This document shows positions 4,444 through 8,033 of a DNA stretch of 8,033 nt, piece by piece (positions within the stretch are counted from its first letter, which is position 1; each line of letters starts with the position of its first letter). This DNA is from Candidatus Thorarchaeota archaeon (GTDB taxonomy: Archaea; Asgardarchaeota; Thorarchaeia; Thorarchaeales; Thorarchaeaceae). Both the position numbers and the translations under genes were made by a program. The notes under the pieces are model-generated. The model did not search any database and was not told where the DNA came from. It worked only from the letters and a program-made list of their open reading frames with translations. The stretch spans positions 1-8,033 of the forward strand of contig JAHQWZ010000076.1 in the NCBI GenBank assembly GCA_029856425.1. Reading direction: 5' to 3'.

Positions 4444-6519
4444 CTAGGCAGAAGTCTTTGGTAGCATCATTACCATGCTGGTGCCTTGTCGATAATCACC
4501 TTGCACACGATCCTCTACCCATATGCGGCCGCCATACCTGTGCATAATGCGACGGACAAGAGTGAGTCCCAGTCCGGTCCCTCGCTTCTCTCTGTCCCCA
4601 AACCGAGCGAGAATCGCCTTCTTTAGGGTGTCGCTGATACCCGGTCCTCTGTCCTGCACCTTAATAGTTAGGAATCTATCTCCTTCTGAATCCTCAGTAA
4701 CTACATCGATCACTACTACATCATTCGTGTCCATTCTTACTGAGTTGTGGAGCAGGTTATAGAAGACATCTACCAAAAACTCGTCTGCAAGCACAGAGTA
4801 TTGGTCCATACTGAAGTTGGTATTGATTTTGATATTCAAGCTCGGGTATGAGTCATGGACCATTTCAATCGCTTCTGTAAGTGCCACATGTGGGTCGATG
4901 GGGGCAAGCTCGGATTTTTCTCCCAGAGCAGCTAATTTCTTCACATTCGTGACCAATTTTGCTCCCCTTTGTGTCTGTGCTAGAGCTGACTTAGCCAGGG
5001 TTTCTAATTGTTCATGGAGCTTGCCGCTCTCCAGCATAAGTTCCATGCTTGACATTATTCCTTGCTGAAGATTGGATATGTCATGTGCCATCAGATCATT
5101 GTAGAAAGCAGCTGTTGCCAAAGCCTCCTCAAGCTTACGTTCTGTCTTTTTCCTCTCAGTGATGTCACGAGCAATGCCCAAGATTCCGACTGGTTTGTCC
5201 TTGTTGTCACGGAGAAAGGCTCGTGAAATTTCTGCCCAGATTCTTGTTCCATCTCTTCTGAGGAGTTCCAGCTCTAACGGAGGTGCTTCATAGCCGTCCT
5301 TCCCAACTTCATCTTCCAGTGCAAGTGCCTCCGCTAGAACAGCTTCAGCTATTTCGACTGTTTCCTGAGGCATAAGAGAGCCCACGTCTTCGCCCATAAG
5401 CTCCTCGGGAGAGTACCCTAGCACCTCCTCACAAGCAGGACTGATGTATGTGAATTTGAAATCAAGATCTATTGTCCAAATAACATCCTTTGCATTTTCT
5501 GCAAGTAATCGAAACCTTTCCTCGCTAGTACGCAGAGCATCCTGAGCCAGGTATCTCGCGAGAACTGTAGAGAGCATTCCAGCCATGGTTTGAAACAGGT
5601 TTCGGTCCTGGTCTGTCAGGCTTTTCTTTTTTCGTGCAGCTATATTCAGGACTCCGAGAAGCTCTTCGTTGGCTCCAAGTAATGGCCAGAATATTAGTGA
5701 CTGAATTCCCATTCCTTCAATGACAGCCCTTCGCGCCTCAGGAATCGAGCTATTCTCAATATCCGCTTCGAAAATGGGCGACTTCGTCCGAGCAACATAC
5801 GCTGCCAGGTAGTCTTGGTCATCAAGAGGAACCTCGCTCCTCGCACCTTCAGGAATACCAACGACAGCATGCAATCGCAATACTTGGCTTCCTTCGTCAT
5901 ATAACCTAAGGGTTCCCAAATCGTATCCTAGAATCTCCACCAATCCGGATATTATCCTGTTACTGGTTGCCTGAGTGTAAGTCGGTTCCAGTGCGGTCTC
6001 TGCAATCATCTGGAAAGCCATTCGTTCCCGCTCAAAGGCTTTCCTCGCTCTGGTGGACTCGGTTATATCCATCATTGACACAATGACTCTATTCAGGGAC
6101 TCTCTACTCTCCTCGGGGACAGAGAGTTGCAGCAGAATGTGCCTAGAATCGCCTGTGACTGTTTCTAACTCTACAACCTGTTTGAATTTATTCTCACCTT
6201 TGGCCAAGGCTATAATTTCGTTTCGAAAGAGATCATATGCATCTTCAACTAGGATATTTCGCAGACTTCCGAGGAGCAGGTTTTCATCTTCTACACCTTG
6301 GAGTTGAAGGGTTGCCCGGTTTACCCTAACAACCTGAACTAGTTCTGCGCACTTCAATACTTCATCCAAGTCCTCACAGAAGTATGTCCTGAAGTCAGAT
6401 ACGCCTGATGCCTTCAGTGTATCAAGATACGTCTTCAATTGCGAGAAATCTTCTTCCCATAACGAAACTGGAGAGTCCTCAAACAGAGTGAGATAGGGAC
6501 TCTCAGCCTCATCAGTCAT
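4444..6519 (-). CDS. Soluble PAS-GAF-PAS sensor histidine kinase
   Basis: A 691-residue cytoplasmic kinase that should autophosphorylate on His in response to an unknown signal and pass the phosphate to a response regulator. Order of domains: N-terminal PAS (about 14-154, starting SPVSLWEEDF and ending VSMMDITE), GAF (165-325, with LGYDLGTLRLYDE and WPLLGANEELLGVLNIAA), second PAS (331-458, with VIWTIDLDFKFTYISPA and ending GIARDITERKKTE), dimerisation helix with H-box AHDISN (phosphoacceptor His479), and HATPase (about 544-689). The N-box is Asn592 (NLLHNS), the G1 box DRGPG (623-627) and the G2 box GTGLG (647-651). All key residues are intact. There are no transmembrane segments and no receiver domain. 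The start at 6519 is chosen because GGAGAT precedes it at proper spacing and the protein begins MTDEAESPYL; the 41 extra residues possible from 6642 look non-coding. No response regulator is adjacent. Confidence 0.9.
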   Translation of the reverse strand: MTDEAESPYLTLFEDSPVSLWEEDFSQLKTYLDTLKASGVSDFRTYFCEDLDEVLKCAELVQVVRVNRATLQLQGVEDENLLLGSLRNILVEDAYDLFRNEIIALAKGENKFKQVVELETVTGDSRHILLQLSVPEESRESLNRVIVSMMDITESTRARKAFERERMAFQMIAETALEPTYTQATSNRIISGLVEILGYDLGTLRLYDEGSQVLRLHAVVGIPEGARSEVPLDDQDYLAAYVARTKSPIFEADIENSSIPEARRAVIEGMGIQSLIFWPLLGANEELLGVLNIAARKKKSLTDQDRNLFQTMAGMLSTVLARYLAQDALRTSEERFRLLAENAKDVIWTIDLDFKFTYISPACEEVLGYSPEELMGEDVGSLMPQETVEIAEAVLAEALALEDEVGKDGYEAPPLELELLRRDGTRIWAEISRAFLRDNKDKPVGILGIARDITERKKTERKLEEALATAAFYNDLMAHDISNLQQGIMSSMELMLESGKLHEQLETLAKSALAQTQRGAKLVTNVKKLAALGEKSELAPIDPHVALTEAIEMVHDSYPSLNIKINTNFSMDQYSVLADEFLVDVFYNLLHNSVRMDTNDVVVIDVVTEDSEGDRFLTIKVQDRGPGISDTLKKAILARFGDREKRGTGLGLTLVRRIMHRYGGRIWVEDRVQGDYRQGTSMVMMLPKTSA

Positions 6520-6550
6520 TTCTAAATCTCCAGATATTCTACATCCCGAG

Positions 6551-6576
6551 TGCGATGCCCTCAAGAAGGTATCGCA
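6551..6576. promoter_or_regulatory. Dyad upstream of the kinase gene (possible operator)
   Basis: TGCGATGCC (6551-6559) and GGTATCGCA (6568-6576) are inverted copies differing at one position, with an eight-base spacer. The dyad lies about 30-57 bases before the kinase ATG, between it and a TATA-like GTATACTATTTT (6587-6598 on the minus strand). That is near the expected transcription start, where an archaeal repressor would act. The match is by eye only. Confidence 0.3.
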
Positions 6577-6586
6577 TGTGCAATTC

Positions 6587-6598
6587 AAAATAGTATAC
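6587..6598 (-). promoter_or_regulatory. Weak TATA-like element for the kinase gene
   Basis: The minus-strand string GTATACTATTTT lies about 70 bases before the kinase ATG, giving a predicted leader of roughly 40 bases that includes the SD and most of the dyad. The resemblance to an archaeal TATA box is only partial. Confidence 0.2.
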
Positions 6599-6663
6599 AG
6601 GCTGCTGTTATAAGCATCGTTCAGCACGGTAAAAGGAAACATTTCGGTCTATCGAATTCCATG

Positions 6664-6676
6664 GTTGTCCGACAAC
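6664..6676. promoter_or_regulatory. Perfect 13-base palindrome, possible operator
   Basis: GTTGTC and GACAAC are exact inverted copies around a single C. The site lies in the shared control region, about 145 bases from the kinase start and 160 from the peptidase start. Such short symmetric sites suit a helix-turn-helix dimer, but no regulator gene is nearby and the role is inferred. Confidence 0.25.
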
Positions 6677-6836
6677 TCTTTTATCCCACAGCCGCCCAAC
6701 AAAAGCTGAAACATCGTAGTTTGTCATCCATCATAAAGACCTTTTGGACAGATTGCCTCCATGAAACGTTACGTATTTAGACTCCTTTTAGTAACTCTTC
6801 AATCCGCCAAATACATAGCAGAATGGAGGAAGAAGA

Positions 6837-8018
6837 GTGTCGACAATAGATTCCCTTAGGAAGCATGTTCATCATCTCTCAGTAGATATTGGACCAAGAG
6901 GGTCTACGACTCCCGAAGAGAAGAGGGCTGCTGCTTATGCAGAAGATATTTACAAGGGCTTGGATCTTACACCAATCACCGAGATATTCGCTGGTGCAAA
7001 GTCTGCTTGGAGTCCTTTCACAATTAGCACATTTCTAGTGCTCGTTGCTGAGATTGTCTTTCTATTTGGCGGATTGTATGGAGCTGTGATTGCTCCACTC
7101 GTCACTGCATTTGTGTTGGCTTCTCTCATACTAGAATTGTCTTTCAAATCAAATCCTCTTCGGTGGATACTGCCAAAGGGTCTTAGTCAAAATGTCAGTG
7201 TTGCGGTAGAACCTGCCTCAGAAATTAAGCAGACCATAGTGATAGTGGGCCACATAGATACACACAGGACGCCAATATCTCATCGCTCATTGAGATGGTT
7301 TTCAATTTTCAATAGGCTGACAACGTTGACTTTTGTCAGCGCCATTCTGCTGCTACTTATCTTTGGCGTGCAAATCTTCATTGCCTTTGAGATTCTTAGA
7401 CTAATAACAATAATACTCTGTATTCCAGTGCTTGCAATCTTTCTTATGGCAATCTCTGCTGACTTCACCCCCTATTCTTTTGGTGCAAATGACAATGCAT
7501 CAGGTGCTGCCTTGACGATGGCCTTAGCTGAGAAGCTTGCCAAAGAGCCGCTACAGAAATGCCGTGTCTGGGTGGTCAACACAGGATGTGAAGAAGTAGG
7601 AGCATATGGGGCTGCTGCATGGCTTGACTCGCATCTAGATGAAATTGGAGAGGCAGTATACCTGACAATCGACAACATTGGTGGAGCAGGAGCTGGCCCC
7701 TGCTACCTGACCAAGGAAACTCTGGTTTTTCCATTCACATATGACTCAGAACTCATAGCACTGGCTGATCGTCTTGCCGAAGAGAATCCAGAATTGAGAG
7801 CGTACTCGAAGGAGCAGAAAGCGGCATATACTGACGGTGCGATTGGTATCAAAGCAGGATTGAGATGCCTAACTTTCGTGGGCTATACTCCTGATGGCAT
7901 TATTCCCAACTGGCACCAGCCAACCGATGTGTTTGAGAATGTAGACTTTGATGCAATTAAACGAACAATGGATTTTGTCTGGCTTCTAATGCAAGCTATT
8001 GACAGAGAAGCTGAGTGA
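6837..8018 (+). CDS. Membrane-spanning M28 family metallopeptidase
   Basis: A 393-residue di-zinc peptidase of the M28 (aminopeptidase/carboxypeptidase-like) family. All expected residues are present: His139 and Asp141 in GHIDTH, bridging Asp219 in GANDNASG, catalytic Glu252 and ligand Glu253 in CEEVG, Asp279 in TIDNIG, and His360 in NWHQPTDV. The protein also has four hydrophobic segments, about 61-79, 82-101, 161-180 and 185-207. The first pair precedes the catalytic core. The second pair is inserted between the first metal His and the bridging Asp, where soluble M28 enzymes usually have a short loop. An even number of helices keeps both halves of the active site on one side, probably the cytoplasmic side because there is no signal peptide. 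The GTG start is supported by GGAGGA seven bases or so upstream (6825-6830). Substrate is unknown; membrane-associated peptides are a guess. The gene appears to be a single unit, divergent from the kinase gene. Confidence 0.88.
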   Translation: MSTIDSLRKHVHHLSVDIGPRGSTTPEEKRAAAYAEDIYKGLDLTPITEIFAGAKSAWSPFTISTFLVLVAEIVFLFGGLYGAVIAPLVTAFVLASLILELSFKSNPLRWILPKGLSQNVSVAVEPASEIKQTIVIVGHIDTHRTPISHRSLRWFSIFNRLTTLTFVSAILLLLIFGVQIFIAFEILRLITIILCIPVLAIFLMAISADFTPYSFGANDNASGAALTMALAEKLAKEPLQKCRVWVVNTGCEEVGAYGAAAWLDSHLDEIGEAVYLTIDNIGGAGAGPCYLTKETLVFPFTYDSELIALADRLAEENPELRAYSKEQKAAYTDGAIGIKAGLRCLTFVGYTPDGIIPNWHQPTDVFENVDFDAIKRTMDFVWLLMQAIDREAE

Positions 8019-8033
8019 TTATCCCCGAAACTC

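Larger units (their letters stand above)
6520..6836. other. Divergent intergenic region between kinase and peptidase
   Basis: These 317 bases separate divergent starts, so both promoters should lie here. Besides the kinase-side dyad there is a 13-base perfect palindrome GTTGTC-C-GACAAC (6664-6676) midway. A GTATTTAG box (6772-6779) about 60 bases before the peptidase start is a candidate TATA element, and GGAGGA (6825-6830) is the peptidase SD. A 76-codon plus-strand frame at 6550-6780 has no SD, covers the promoter elements and is probably chance. No RNA gene is seen. Confidence 0.45.

Noticed and set aside
6517..6642. A longer kinase start adding 41 residues from 6642.
   Set aside because: The extra residues are low-complexity and Cys/Ser-rich without domain similarity, and they overlap the TATA-like element and the dyad. 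The ATG at 6519 has a good SD.
6550..6780. Plus-strand 76-codon frame in the kinase-peptidase spacer.
   Set aside because: It begins at a GTG with no SD, covers both dyads and the promoter elements, and has no recognisable domain.
6674..6810. Imperfect direct repeat AACTCTT...ATCC...CCGCC at about 6674 and 6793.
   Set aside because: The match is short and interrupted, and such repeats are expected by chance in a 300-base AT-rich spacer.
1..8033. CRISPR arrays, tRNA or rRNA genes, insertion sequences, prophage or defence genes.
   Set aside because: No regular repeats, cloverleaf, terminal inverted repeats, transposase, integrase or defence-type domains were seen on either strand.

Overview
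The window most likely comes from an archaeon. Supported starts are preceded by Shine-Dalgarno sites complementary to an archaeal 16S 3' end (AGGAGTGAT, GAGGTG, GGAGGA), TATA-like boxes sit upstream of several genes, and GC is moderate. The gene set (archaeal-style acyl-CoA carboxylase beta subunit, a cytosolic PAS/GAF kinase with an AHDISN H-box, a membrane-embedded M28 peptidase) would fit an uncultured lineage such as an Asgard/Thorarchaeota-like genome. That placement is an inference from protein style, not a result.

Layout. At the left edge the first residues of a secreted protein run off the window on the minus strand (1-203). About 575 bases follow with no confident gene (204-778). They hold a chain of short plus-strand open frames that overlap through GTGA and ATGA junctions, or equally a frameshifted gene remnant, and a dense run of RNA hairpins. 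A small three-helix membrane protein (782-1084) follows. Then comes a complete propionyl-CoA carboxylase-type carboxyltransferase subunit (1228-2778), with a 24-base near-palindrome in front of it. Convergent to it is a compact L-fucose isomerase-like protein (2849-4219, minus), clearly AT-richer than the carboxylase gene. Its upstream gap holds an SD-led 18-codon open frame whose SD is one arm of a hairpin. Next is a large soluble sensor histidine kinase (4444-6519, minus). Divergent from it, across a 317-base spacer with two dyads, is a membrane-spanning M28 metallopeptidase (6837-8018, plus).

How the genes relate. There is no evident pathway cluster. The carboxyltransferase lacks its biotin carboxylase and biotin carrier partners here, the kinase lacks a response regulator, and the isomerase lacks other sugar genes. 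The window reads as single-gene or two-gene transcription units of unrelated function. I see no phage, insertion sequence, CRISPR, tRNA or rRNA. No convincing new multi-gene system is visible. The points most worth checking are the short SD-led open frames before two genes that lack their own SD, the frame-hopping region at 322-748, and the peptidase whose catalytic fold is interrupted by a transmembrane hairpin.
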